From Marinobacter bohaiensis (GTDB taxonomy: Bacteria > Pseudomonadota > Gammaproteobacteria > Pseudomonadales > Oleiphilaceae), in assembly GCF_003258515.1 (NCBI RefSeq), contig NZ_QGEH01000001.1:2170001-2234000 (forward strand): a stretch of DNA of 64,000 nucleotides. Direction: 5' to 3'. The position numbers and the translations under genes were made by a program. The notes beneath the pieces are model-generated. The model had not been told where the DNA came from and ran no database searches. It saw only the letters and a list, made by a program, of their open reading frames with translations. This document shows, piece by piece, positions 26,857 to 34,530 of the stretch (position 1 is the first letter of the stretch; every line of letters starts with the position of its first letter).

Positions 26857-27477
26857 ATGTCGCTCTACGAATCTCATGTCCTGCCTCATCTGATCAACTG
26901 TGCCTGCAGCATCGGGCCCATCATGAAACTGCGTCAGCAGGTGGTGCCCCAGTGCCGCGGCACGGTGCTCGAAGTGGGCATGGGATCGGGGGTAAATCTC
27001 CCGTACTACCATCCCGACAGGGTGGACCGAGTATGGGGCCTGGAGCCGTCCGAAGGGATGCGACGGATTGCCGCAGAGAACGTCGCGCGGGCGCCGGTCG
27101 ACGTGCAATGGCTGGATCTGCCGGGCGAACGGATTCCGTTGGCGGACAACAGCGTCGACACCGTGCTGCTGACCTTCACCCTGTGCACCATTCCCGACTG
27201 GCACCGTGCGCTGCACCAGATGGCCCGCGTCCTCAAACCTGACGGCCAGCTCCTGTTCTGCGAACACGGCCGCGCCCCGGACCCCGGCGTACGCCGCTGG
27301 CAGGACCGCATCAACCCAATCTGGATGCCCGTCGCCGGCGGCTGCCACCTGAACCGGCCCATTAACCGCCTGATCGAGCAGGCCGGCTTCCGGATCGAGC
27401 GTATGAACACCCAATACCTCAAGAAGGCGCCGCGCATTGCGGGCTATGTCTATGACGGCGTGGCAGTGACGCGCTAG
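26857..27477 (+). CDS. Class I SAM-dependent methyltransferase
   Basis: A 206-residue Rossmann-type methyltransferase of the Methyltransf_11/UbiE-like group. Seen: motif I VLEVGMGSGVNLPYY, the acidic end of beta-2 in WGLEPSEGMRR, DNSVDTVLLTFTLCTIPD (motif II/post-II), and MARVLKPDGQLLFCEHGRA. The substrate is unknown; similar proteins are annotated as phospholipid or menaquinone-type methyltransferases without proof. GGAGG lies seven bases before the ATG. It is divergent from cydA and shares the intergenic region with the Anr/FNR box. Confidence 0.88.
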   Translation: MSLYESHVLPHLINCACSIGPIMKLRQQVVPQCRGTVLEVGMGSGVNLPYYHPDRVDRVWGLEPSEGMRRIAAENVARAPVDVQWLDLPGERIPLADNSVDTVLLTFTLCTIPDWHRALHQMARVLKPDGQLLFCEHGRAPDPGVRRWQDRINPIWMPVAGGCHLNRPINRLIEQAGFRIERMNTQYLKKAPRIAGYVYDGVAVTR

Positions 27478-27553
27478 GGTAGGGAATAAGGCAGAAGAAG
27501 AGGCGAAAACCGAGGGGGAAGCGTGCAGAAAATGCTCAATTTTGACGGTAAGA

Positions 27554-27582
27554 TTGCGATCCCAGACAGCTACTTATACAAT
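27554..27582 (+). promoter_or_regulatory. Promoter of tRNA-Leu
   Basis: TTGCGA (27554-27559) and TACAAT (27577-27582) are 17 bases apart, and the expected start lies about 20 bases before the mature tRNA 5' end, a normal distance for a tRNA promoter. The discriminator region after the -10 is C-rich. Confidence 0.5.
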
Positions 27583-27608
27583 CCCCGCCTCCTTCCAGCA
27601 CTCCCTCT

Positions 27609-27695
27609 GCCCGGGTGGTGAAATTGGTAGACACTGGAGACTTAAAATCTCTTGACCGCTAGGTCGTGCCGGTTCGAGTCCGGCCCCGGGCACCA
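27609..27695 (+). tRNA. tRNA-Leu (anticodon UAA)
   Basis: 87-base type II tRNA with a long variable arm. The acceptor stem GCCCGGG pairs with CCCGGGC before ACCA; the D loop contains AAATTGGTAGAC; the anticodon loop is CTTAAAA with anticodon TAA, reading UUA; the T arm is CCGGTTCGAGTCCGG. CCA is encoded. The variable arm falls around CTTGACCGCTAGGTCGTG. It is followed by AAATCAAG and an 8-base direct repeat (27747-27754 and 27758-27765) that may be a relic of element integration. Confidence 0.97.
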
Positions 27696-27785
27696 CTTTT
27701 AAATCAAGTCTTTACGCACAACTAAGGCAAGCCCGTTGTTGGGACGTGGTCGCAAAATGGTCGCAGTGTATCCGTGACGCGTCGA

Positions 27786-28307
27786 TCATGCAGCCTCAGG
27801 CAACTGAACCGGGCAAATCTCATCACTGGCGATCTGGATCACTCGATCCCCAACCAAAACCTGCTTCTCCCGGAAGAATCCCTGGTTCATTTCCAGCGCC
27901 CAGACGTGTTCCGCGCCGGCCGGGTAGGTTGGGCAGCGGCTGGGGTTGTCGGCGGTGCAGGGGAGCATTTTGCGGATGGCTTTGATTTCGCCGGTCTGGT
28001 CGATGTAGGCGATGTCCAGCGGGATGAAGGTGCGGTACATCCAGAAGGTGGCGTCGGCGGCGCGCGGCTGTTTGTAGACGAACAGCATGCCGTGGTCGGC
28101 GGGGAGGGACTCGCGGCCCATCAGGCCGCGTTCGCGTTGGGACGGGGTAACCGCCAATTCCACCGTAATGGGCACCACGCCCTTGCGGGATTCGAGGCAC
28201 AGGCGTGCGGTTTCCAACGCCTGCTCGGTTTCGGCGGTGGCGCGGCAGCCGACGAGGGCGATTTGGGTGGCCACCAGAAAACCCGTCCAGACAAACAGTC
28301 GCTTCAT
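27786..28307 (-). CDS. DUF192 lipoprotein
   Basis: A 173-residue secreted protein of the DUF192 family. It has a lipoprotein signal peptide with lipobox ALVGC (acylated Cys near residue 21) and the family core ELAVTPSQRERGLMGRESL, HGMLFVY, TFWMYRTFIPLDIAYID and KMLPC. Molecular function of DUF192 is unknown; its small barrel fold is found in envelope proteins of marine bacteria and archaea. The same frame runs open far upstream, but that part is only the non-coding frame of the ABC permease gene; the ATG at 28307 lies two bases after that gene's stop, so the lipoprotein is the third gene of the exporter operon. Its own ribosome site is weak, suggesting coupling. Confidence 0.9.
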   Translation of the reverse strand: MKRLFVWTGFLVATQIALVGCRATAETEQALETARLCLESRKGVVPITVELAVTPSQRERGLMGRESLPADHGMLFVYKQPRAADATFWMYRTFIPLDIAYIDQTGEIKAIRKMLPCTADNPSRCPTYPAGAEHVWALEMNQGFFREKQVLVGDRVIQIASDEICPVQLPEAA

Positions 28308-28309
28308 CG

Positions 28310-29071
28310 TCAGCTTCTCAGGCGGTAGCCGGTCTTGAAGATGTAGGCGATGATGCCGATGCAGATGATCAGGAACAGGAAGGTCATGCCCGCGCTGACC
28401 ACCACGTTCACGTCGGATATGCCATAGAACGCCCAGCGGAATCCGCTGATCAGGTACACCACCGGGTTGAACAGGGTGATGGTCTGCCAGATCGACGGCA
28501 GCATGCTGATGGAGTAGAAGGTGCCGCCCAGGAACACCAGCGGCGTGACGATCATCAGCGGGACGATCTGCAGCTTCTCGAAGCTGTCCGCCCAGATGCC
28601 GATGATGAACCCGAGCAGGCTGAAGGTGATGGCCGTCAAAACCAGGAACAGGAACATCCAGACCGGGTGGTCGATGTTGTAATCCACGAACAGGCGGGCG
28701 GTGGCGAGGATGATCAGCCCCAGTATCACGGACTTGGTGGCCGCCGCGCCCACGTAGCCGACTACCACCTCCACGTACGACACCGGTGCTGACAGCACCT
28801 CGTAGATGGTGCCGGAGAATTTGGGCATGTAGATGCCGAAGGAAGCGTTGGAGATGCTCTGCATCAGCAGCGACAGCATGATCAGGCCGGGGATGATGAA
28901 GGCGCCGTAACTGACGCCGTCGATGTCGCCCATGCGGGAGCCGATGGCGGAGCCGAACACCACAAAGTAGAGCGAGGTGGAGATGACCGGCGACAGCACG
29001 CTCTGCATGAGGGTGCGCCACATGCGGGCCATTTCGAATTTGTAGATTGCGCGTATGCCGTGGGTGTTCAT
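28310..29071 (-). CDS. ABC-2 type exporter permease
   Basis: A 253-residue inner-membrane permease of the ABC-2 (YadH/NodJ-like) family with six predicted transmembrane segments. Seen: the N-terminal amphipathic stretch, then [35 protein letters not shown], and the family signature region [15 protein letters not shown] followed by [16 protein letters not shown]. It overlaps the ATPase gene upstream by four bases (ATGA), so one ATPase and one permease gene form a homodimeric exporter. In E. coli the related YadGH pair has no firm substrate (family knowledge). Confidence 0.92.
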   Translation of the reverse strand: MNTHGIRAIYKFEMARMWRTLMQSVLSPVISTSLYFVVFGSAIGSRMGDIDGVSYGAFIIPGLIMLSLLMQSISNASFGIYMPKFSGTIYEVLSAPVSYVEVVVGYVGAAATKSVILGLIILATARLFVDYNIDHPVWMFLFLVLTAITFSLLGFIIGIWADSFEKLQIVPLMIVTPLVFLGGTFYSISMLPSIWQTITLFNPVVYLISGFRWAFYGISDVNVVVSAGMTFLFLIICIGIIAYIFKTGYRLRS

Positions 29072-29994
29072 GAGTTCGCCTTCACCAGGTTGACGAAAAT
29101 ATCTTCCAGGGAGCTTTCCCGGGTGCGCAGGTCCTTGAAGTCCATGCCCTGTTCGGCGAGCCGGCGGAGCAGGGTGGCGATGCCGGTGCGTTCTTCGGCG
29201 GTATCGAAGGTGTAGACCAGCTCGCTGCCGTCGTCGGACAGTTCCAGGTCCAGATCCGACAGCCCCTCGGGCACGGCCTCCAGCGGTGCCTGCAGATGCA
29301 GCCGCAGCTCCTTCTTGCCGAGCTGGCGCATCAGGGCGTTCTTTTCTTCCACCAGGATCAGCTGGCCCTGGCTGATGACGCCGATGCGATCGGCCATTTC
29401 CTCGGCTTCTTCGATGTAGTGCGTGGTCAGGATGATGGTCACGCCGTTCTCACGCAGGCCGCGCACCATTTCCCACATTTCCCGGCGCAGTTCCACGTCG
29501 ACCCCGGCGGTGGGCTCGTCCAGGAACAGTATCTGCGGCTCGTGGGACAGGGCCTTGGCGATCATCACCCGGCGTTTCATGCCGCCGGACAGCGCCATGA
29601 TGCGGGAGTCGCGCTTGTCCCACAGGGACAGGTCCTTGAGCACCTTCTCGATGTGCGCGTCGTTGGGCGCCTTGCCGAACAGGCCGCGGCTGAAGCAGAC
29701 GGTGTCCCACACGGTCTCGAAGGCGTCTGTGTTGAGTTCCTGGGGCACCAGGCCGATTTTGGAACGGGCCGCGCGGTAGTCGCGCACGATGTCGTGGCCG
29801 TCGGCCAGCACGGTGCCGCTGGTGTGGTTGACCAGGCCGCAGATGATGCTGATCAGCGTGGTTTTGCCCGCGCCATTGGGGCCCAGCAGGGCAAAGATCT
29901 CACCCCGGTTGATGTCCAGGTTGATGTCCTTCAGGGCCTGATGGCCCGAGGCGTAGGTCTTGTAGACGTTCCTGACGGAAATATCCGGATGCAC
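29068..29994 (-). CDS. ABC-2 type exporter ATP-binding protein
   Basis: A 308-residue ATPase partner of the ABC-2 permease (YadG-like). Seen: Walker [11 protein letters not shown]-loop LVPQELN, signature [15 protein letters not shown], Walker [13 protein letters not shown], switch His in [10 protein letters not shown], and an extra C-terminal domain of about 70 residues usual in this group. The frame extends upstream to 30144, but the GTG at 29994 has AGGAG six bases before it and starts just before the conserved VRNVYKTY strand. An Anr-like palindrome lies upstream at 30156-30169. Confidence 0.92.
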   Translation of the reverse strand: MHPDISVRNVYKTYASGHQALKDINLDINRGEIFALLGPNGAGKTTLISIICGLVNHTSGTVLADGHDIVRDYRAARSKIGLVPQELNTDAFETVWDTVCFSRGLFGKAPNDAHIEKVLKDLSLWDKRDSRIMALSGGMKRRVMIAKALSHEPQILFLDEPTAGVDVELRREMWEMVRGLRENGVTIILTTHYIEEAEEMADRIGVISQGQLILVEEKNALMRQLGKKELRLHLQAPLEAVPEGLSDLDLELSDDGSELVYTFDTAEERTGIATLLRRLAEQGMDFKDLRTRESSLEDIFVNLVKANS

Positions 29995-30397
29995 GCGCGC
30001 TCCTGTCTCGGCTGGGGCAACCGTCAACGCTCGTTGCCTGACTGGAATGGAAAGGGTGACCGGCCCTTGGCGGGCAGTCGGCCATTCTAAACGATTCGTA
30101 AGCCATCGCGCACGGTTCCTGATCCCAACAGAGTACAGCGACAAGGCGTGCCGGGATGATACAAATCATGGATCTACGGGAAACCACGTACCCGGAGAGC
30201 GTAGTTCAGGACGCCGGTTCCAGTTATTGGCGATTTTTGAGGAGCTTTGGCGTCGAACGTTTGGCGTTTTTGTGCAAAGAATTGTGAAAAATACGCTTTT
30301 TCGGAAAAATTCCACGTTCGTGCAAGGATTGGCTTGATAAGGTCCGCTAAAAATGACGATGTCCGGGAAACGGAACGGCACAACCAGGCAGGACGGC
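29995..30397. other. Divergent intergenic region with no gene
   Basis: About 400 bases between the ABC exporter (minus) and the PilZ gene (plus). It holds the Anr-like palindrome at 30156-30169 and an A/T-rich run around 30255-30320 with T5 and A5 blocks that probably contains the promoter of the PilZ gene; no clean -35/-10 pair could be fixed. I see no coding potential beyond the 5' extensions of the two flanking frames. Confidence 0.5.
30156..30169. promoter_or_regulatory. Anr/FNR-like palindrome
   Basis: ATGATACAAATCAT is a 14-base sequence with two inverted 5-base arms. It matches the FNR/Anr core TGAT-N4-ATCA exactly, differs from the full consensus only at the outer base of each arm, and has the same ACAA spacer as the perfect box at cydA. 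On the minus strand TACTCT (30135-30130) would place a start near 30123, putting the box about 40 bases upstream, suitable for activating the ABC exporter/DUF192 operon. Confidence 0.45.
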
Positions 30398-30775
30398 ATG
30401 ACCGAACGACGACGGCGAGAACGGCTTCCTTTTATCCGGATGGGTGCGCGCATCCGGGTGCGTCGACACCTGTTTACCAACCGTTGGCTGGACGTCGCCG
30501 TGCGTGATTTCAGTCGCATGGGGATGGCCATCATTGCGGAACAGGAATTCGAGGAAGGAGACATCATCCAGTTCAGCCTGCGGCTGGATACGGAAGTGGG
30601 CGACATCACCGTGAAGCAGGCGTTGGGTGTGGTGCGCAACGCCCGGGTGGACGACGAAGGCACGATCTACGGCATCGAGTTTGCCGGCGACCAGCGCCCC
30701 TCGGTCACGGAGTCCCTGTCCCGCATCGAAAGCGTGTTGTCTCGGTTCCGCGCCGTCTCCGAACGCATGCGCTGA
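30398..30775 (+). CDS. PilZ domain protein
   Basis: A 125-residue stand-alone PilZ protein, predicted to bind cyclic di-GMP and act as a cytoplasmic effector. Both ligand-binding motifs are intact: an Arg-rich RxxxR region at the N-terminus (RRRRERLPFIR) and the DFSRMG motif of type (D/N)xSxxG about 40 residues on, followed by beta strands GDIIQFSLRL and ALGVVRNARVDD. The C-terminus is an amphipathic helix (SLSRIESVLSRFRAVSERMR). The chosen ATG at 30398 has AGGA close upstream; an in-frame ATG at 30353 would add 15 non-conserved residues and remains possible. No enzyme gene for cyclic di-GMP is nearby. Confidence 0.85.
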   Translation: MTERRRRERLPFIRMGARIRVRRHLFTNRWLDVAVRDFSRMGMAIIAEQEFEEGDIIQFSLRLDTEVGDITVKQALGVVRNARVDDEGTIYGIEFAGDQRPSVTESLSRIESVLSRFRAVSERMR

Positions 30776-30888
30776 TCCGCGCTGCCGCAGCGGAAGCTTT
30801 GACCGCCGTAGCCAGGCCCCGTTTTTTCGGCGAAAATGCCCGCCCAATGGGTCGATGCCGATCATCGCGTCGCCGTGAATCTGTCGAG

Positions 30889-31377
30889 ATGGGGAGTCTC
30901 ATTGCCGTGCTGCGGGCTTTACTGGTTATTATCATTATTGTTGGGGCGGTGAGCCTGATGGTGTTCGGGCCGCAGTATCTGCGGACGCTGCAATCCGAGC
31001 CCGCCGCATCGGCACAAGACACGGCGGCCGATGTCTGCGACCTGTCGGGCGGGCCGTGCCAGTGGTCCGGCTCCGGTGACGGCTGGCAGGTCAGCCTCGA
31101 ACGCCGCAATCCGGATGCCCCCGAACAGCTGGCGCTGCGCGTGAAGGCTCCGGCTGACGCCTTGCCCGAGGGAGCGCTGGTCGCGGTGTTGTCCGGTCAC
31201 AGCATGTACATGGGGGAATACCCGGTGCCGCTGCAAGCCAATGGCGGTGCCTACGTCGCTGAGTTCGAAGCGCCCCTGTGCAGCCAGGACCCGGACATGG
31301 CCTGGACGCTCGCGCTCCAGTCCGGCCAGCAAGCTCTGCCCCTGCCAATGAATCCCGTCTTCCGGACCCGCCACTGA
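30889..31377 (+). CDS. Hypothetical membrane-anchored protein
   Basis: A 162-residue protein with one N-terminal transmembrane helix (about residues 5-25, AVLRALLVIIIIVGAVSLMV) and a periplasmic domain that has several Cys (VCDLSGGPC and PLCSQD) and beta-rich segments such as GWQVSLERR and ALVAVLSGHSMYMGEYPVPL. I do not recognise the family. The frame is open from 30799, but the ATG at 30889 starts directly before the membrane helix; its ribosome site is weak. It follows the PilZ gene by 113 bases on the same strand and converges with the fused permease gene. Confidence 0.7.
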   Translation: MGSLIAVLRALLVIIIIVGAVSLMVFGPQYLRTLQSEPAASAQDTAADVCDLSGGPCQWSGSGDGWQVSLERRNPDAPEQLALRVKAPADALPEGALVAVLSGHSMYMGEYPVPLQANGGAYVAEFEAPLCSQDPDMAWTLALQSGQQALPLPMNPVFRTRH

Positions 31378-31398
31378 CACCGTCGCGATTCGGCTCCC

Positions 31399-32874
31399 TC
31401 AATGGCCTTCGCAGGTGAGTGACACCCTCAGCTTGAGATAACGCCGCACCCGGCGGGAAATGCCGTCGATGCCGATGTTGAGGGCCGCCGTCACCAGAAT
31501 CAGGAGCAGGGCCTTGTCGAACTGGATGTTCTGGATGGCGCTGTCCACATAGAATCCGAGGGTGTAGATCCCCAGGATGCCGAGAATGGCGGTCTCGCGC
31601 ATGATGATTTCCCAGCGATAGAACAGGAACGCCAGAAACGGGCTGTACAGCCGCGGCAGCAATTCGTAGCCGTAACGCTCGAGGCCTTGGGGCGCGTCCG
31701 GGCGCAGGGTCAGTTCATTGCTGCGCCGGCCGATCAGGTGGCCGATGATGCCGCCGTTGTGGATCGCCAGCGCCACGATCGCCGGTAGCATGGACGGTCC
31801 CCACAGCTGCAGCAGGATGTACGCCAGCATGTATTCCGGCGTGGAACGGGCGATCACCAGCAACACGTGGCCGAAGCCGCGCCGGATGGGCCCGCCGAAG
31901 TGATTCGAGATCAGCGGGAAGGCGAGCAGCGTGACAATCCCGGTCAGCGCCAGCGCCACCTGGGTCAGTATCAGCGTGTGCCAGATCCCGGGCAGCGCCT
32001 GGTCGATGGCCAGATCCGATAGCCACTGGCCGAATGCGGCCATTCCGTCACCGTCACGCAACGGGGACGGCACGATGTCCTGGGTGAAGAAGCGCACCAC
32101 GTTGCCCCAGACGATGGGCAGTCCGTCGCCCAGGAAGAACGGGGCGGCGATCACGTAGAGCGGAATCAGTCGCGGCCGCGCCCAGAGCCGCAGCGAGGCA
32201 ATCAGCACGTAGAACAGCAGGAGCAGGGCGCCAACTTCGGAGTAGTACCCCTGGGAGAACGAGGATTCCAGGTAGTAGCCCAGCGTGGGCAGCCCGACGA
32301 AGCCCAGCACCGCACTGGAACGCAGGCCGCACTCCAGCCGGTAGGAGGTGTAGCTGATCAGGTGCGGCAGGGCGTCGGGAATCCGTGCATAGACAAAGGC
32401 GGACAGGGCGTTCACGCCGCGTGGCAGAACCTTGTGCGGGGTTGGGTCCGTCTCGTCCAGGATCTCTGAGTAGACCTTGGCGAAGATGCCGGCGTAGGGA
32501 ATGGCGATGGCCAGCACGCCGGTGAGCGGGTGGAACCCGAAGAACTGCAGAAAAATCAGTGCCCAGAAAAGTTCGTGAATCGCGCGGATGAAGGCGCAGA
32601 AGACGCGCACGGTGCGAAAGCGGAAGGCCAGCGCCAGCGCGAAACCCGCCACACTGCCCAGGGCTACGCCGGTAAAGGCAAAGGCCAGGGTGCGCAGCAA
32701 GGCGGTGCCAATGGCCTCAAGGGAGAAGAAATCCGGCGTGACGATGCCGAAGAACAAGTGCGCCAGATCTTCCCATGGATTGACCGTGGTGATTGCCAGG
32801 TCGGCAGCAAACAGGCACAGGATCGCGACGGCGAGGAACGCGAGGGTGATTCTGACGGAAGGCGCCCGCAACAT
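31399..32874 (-). CDS. Fused double PhnE-like ABC permease
   Basis: A 491-residue inner-membrane protein made of two PhnE-like permease domains in one chain, roughly 1-245 and 260-491, each with about six transmembrane segments. In each half an EAA-like loop is seen (GLRSSAVLGFVGLPTLGYYL in the first; IMRETAILGILGIYTLGFYV in the second), where the Gly-rich core contacts the ATPase. Most phosphonate-type systems use a single PhnE that dimerises, so this fusion supplies both halves. It starts 13 bases after the ATPase gene and is the last gene of the SelD-linked transporter. I infer a selenium oxyanion as cargo from the neighbourhood; phosphonate or phosphite remain possible. Confidence 0.88.
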   Translation of the reverse strand: MLRAPSVRITLAFLAVAILCLFAADLAITTVNPWEDLAHLFFGIVTPDFFSLEAIGTALLRTLAFAFTGVALGSVAGFALALAFRFRTVRVFCAFIRAIHELFWALIFLQFFGFHPLTGVLAIAIPYAGIFAKVYSEILDETDPTPHKVLPRGVNALSAFVYARIPDALPHLISYTSYRLECGLRSSAVLGFVGLPTLGYYLESSFSQGYYSEVGALLLLFYVLIASLRLWARPRLIPLYVIAAPFFLGDGLPIVWGNVVRFFTQDIVPSPLRDGDGMAAFGQWLSDLAIDQALPGIWHTLILTQVALALTGIVTLLAFPLISNHFGGPIRRGFGHVLLVIARSTPEYMLAYILLQLWGPSMLPAIVALAIHNGGIIGHLIGRRSNELTLRPDAPQGLERYGYELLPRLYSPFLAFLFYRWEIIMRETAILGILGIYTLGFYVDSAIQNIQFDKALLLILVTAALNIGIDGISRRVRRYLKLRVSLTCEGH

Positions 32875-32887
32875 ATCCGTTGAACGA

Positions 32888-33538
32888 TCAGTAAAGCGGG
32901 AGGATGTCGCCGGCGCTGAGCCGGTCGCTGGCGTCGTCCAGCACGATCTGGCCGCCTTGCAGGCCGACGATGCGATTACAGTAGCGCAGCGCCAGGTCGA
33001 TGTCGTGCAGGGCGATGACGCTGGTGGGGTAATGCTCGGTCATGCAGCCCATGACCACGTGCGCCAGCGGGCCATCGAGGGCGGATACCGGCTCGTCGGC
33101 CAACAGGATGTCCGACTGCTGGTACAGCGCCCGGGCCACCGCGGTGCGCTGCTTCTGGCCACCGGAGAGGGCTTCGACCGGTGATTTGAGCTTGTCGGCC
33201 ATACCCAGCTTGTCCAGCAGCGGCTCGATCTGCGCCACTTCGGCCGAGCGCGGCCAGACCAGGTTCATCAGGTTGTACCAGCGCGAGTGGCGGTTCAGCC
33301 GCCCCATGTAGACGTTATGGAAAACGGACAGGGACTGCACCAGCCCCTGTTCCTGCGGCACCAGCGCGGCGCGGTCGCGGACCTGCTCGTACAGCAGATT
33401 GAGCAGGGTCGACTTGCCCACCCCGCTGCCACCGACCAGGGCGACGTGTTCGCCCGGCCGGAGGTCCAGCGAGATGGGGCCGAGAACCTGGCGTCCGCCA
33501 TAGGCGGCGCTCAGGTTGCGCAGGTGCACGGCATCCAT
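32888..33538 (-). CDS. PhnC-like ABC transporter ATP-binding protein
   Basis: A 216-residue importer ATPase. Seen: Walker A GGSGVGKS at residues 36-43, Q-loop LVPQEQGLVQ, signature LSGGQKQRTAVARAL, Walker B ILLADEPVSALD and switch His in IALHDIDLAL. It is closest in style to PhnC. The ATG shares its T with the first base of the stop codon of the binding-protein gene (TAATG arrangement), so the two are translationally coupled. It would energise the fused permease downstream. Confidence 0.92.
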   Translation of the reverse strand: MDAVHLRNLSAAYGGRQVLGPISLDLRPGEHVALVGGSGVGKSTLLNLLYEQVRDRAALVPQEQGLVQSLSVFHNVYMGRLNRHSRWYNLMNLVWPRSAEVAQIEPLLDKLGMADKLKSPVEALSGGQKQRTAVARALYQQSDILLADEPVSALDGPLAHVVMGCMTEHYPTSVIALHDIDLALRYCNRIVGLQGGQIVLDDASDRLSAGDILPLY

Positions 33539-34395
33539 TAGTCGATGATGCCGATCTTCTCGGCGGTGGCGCGGATGGAGTCGTAATCCGCGTTGCTGGC
33601 CGGGATGAACGCCGAGCGCGGGAACTTGTTGAGCAGCTCCGGATCGTCCATGTTGACCAGCGCTTCCTGAACCCGCGCCTGGAAGCCATCACCGAAGCGC
33701 TCGTTGACGTCGCCGCGGATGGTCCACTGGTAATCCTGGTAGTGCGGGGTTTCCCAGATCACGTGGACGGCGTCGGTATCGATCTTGCCCGCTTCCAGCT
33801 CGCTTTCCCACACGGAGTAGTTCACCGCGCCCACCTGGTAGGTCCCGGACTCGACCAGGCGAATGGTGCGTGAATGATTGCCGCTGAAGCCGACGCGGCT
33901 GAACACATCTTCCGGCGCTTCGCCGAAGGCCTCACGAATGTAGTATTCCGGCATCAGGCGGCCGGACGTGGAGCCCTTGGAACCGAAGGTGAAGGTCTTG
34001 TCCTCGATGGCGGACGGGAAGTCATCGGACTTCTCCAGGCCGGTGCTCTCGTGGGCAATGAAGTAGGTGACGAACTGGGTGTCTTCCTGACCCTGGGCGA
34101 TGGCTTCGGAGCCGGGCACCAGCGCGCGTGCCTGGACGCCGGACAGACCGCCGAACCACGCCAGCTGCACCTGGTTGTTGCGGAACGCGGATACCGCCGC
34201 GGCGTAGCTCTTGACCGGCACGTAGCGCACGTCCACGTCCAGCTGCTCCGACAGGTAGTCCGCCACGCTCTGGAAGCGTTCGCGCAGCTTGGTTTCGTCG
34301 TTGTCCGGAATCGCCGTAAAGACAAACGTGTCGGCCATCACCGGCGCCACCAGGGCCGCCGACAGCAGCAGGGCGCGTCGAATCTGTTTCAGCAT
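33538..34395 (-). CDS. PhnD-like periplasmic binding protein, putative selenium-oxyanion ABC transporter
   Basis: A 285-residue exported protein with a Sec signal peptide (LLLSAALVAPVMA, cleavage near residue 21) and a PhnD-like fold: FTAIPDNDETKLRERF at the mature N-terminus, YVPVKSYAAAVSAFRNNQVQLAWFG, FGSKGSTSGRLMPEYY (the oxyanion-contacting Ser/Thr loop) and VGAVNYSVWE. It is 135 bases downstream of the selD fusion on the same strand. A recognised PhnD-like subfamily encoded beside selD is annotated as a putative selenate-binding protein, which is the basis of the call. The ATG at 34395 follows GGAGA; an upstream frame to 34476 is not needed. Confidence 0.85.
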   Translation of the reverse strand: MLKQIRRALLLSAALVAPVMADTFVFTAIPDNDETKLRERFQSVADYLSEQLDVDVRYVPVKSYAAAVSAFRNNQVQLAWFGGLSGVQARALVPGSEAIAQGQEDTQFVTYFIAHESTGLEKSDDFPSAIEDKTFTFGSKGSTSGRLMPEYYIREAFGEAPEDVFSRVGFSGNHSRTIRLVESGTYQVGAVNYSVWESELEAGKIDTDAVHVIWETPHYQDYQWTIRGDVNERFGDGFQARVQEALVNMDDPELLNKFPRSAFIPASNADYDSIRATAEKIGIID

Positions 34396-34530
34396 CAGCA
34401 AGTCTCCGTTGTTTTCATTGAGCCGTTCCACGGCGCTGGAATCGTCGGGCGGTTCCCCGGCCAGAGATTGGCGCAAGAATACCGCCTATAGGTTGCTAAA
34501 TGAAGCCGGGCGGGCAGGCGACTCCGCGCC

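Noticed and set aside
28308-29021. Upstream extension of the DUF192 reading frame across the ABC permease gene
   Set aside because: Only the last 173 codons show family motifs and a lipoprotein signal; the rest is His/Arg/Pro-rich sequence from a non-coding frame of the permease gene.
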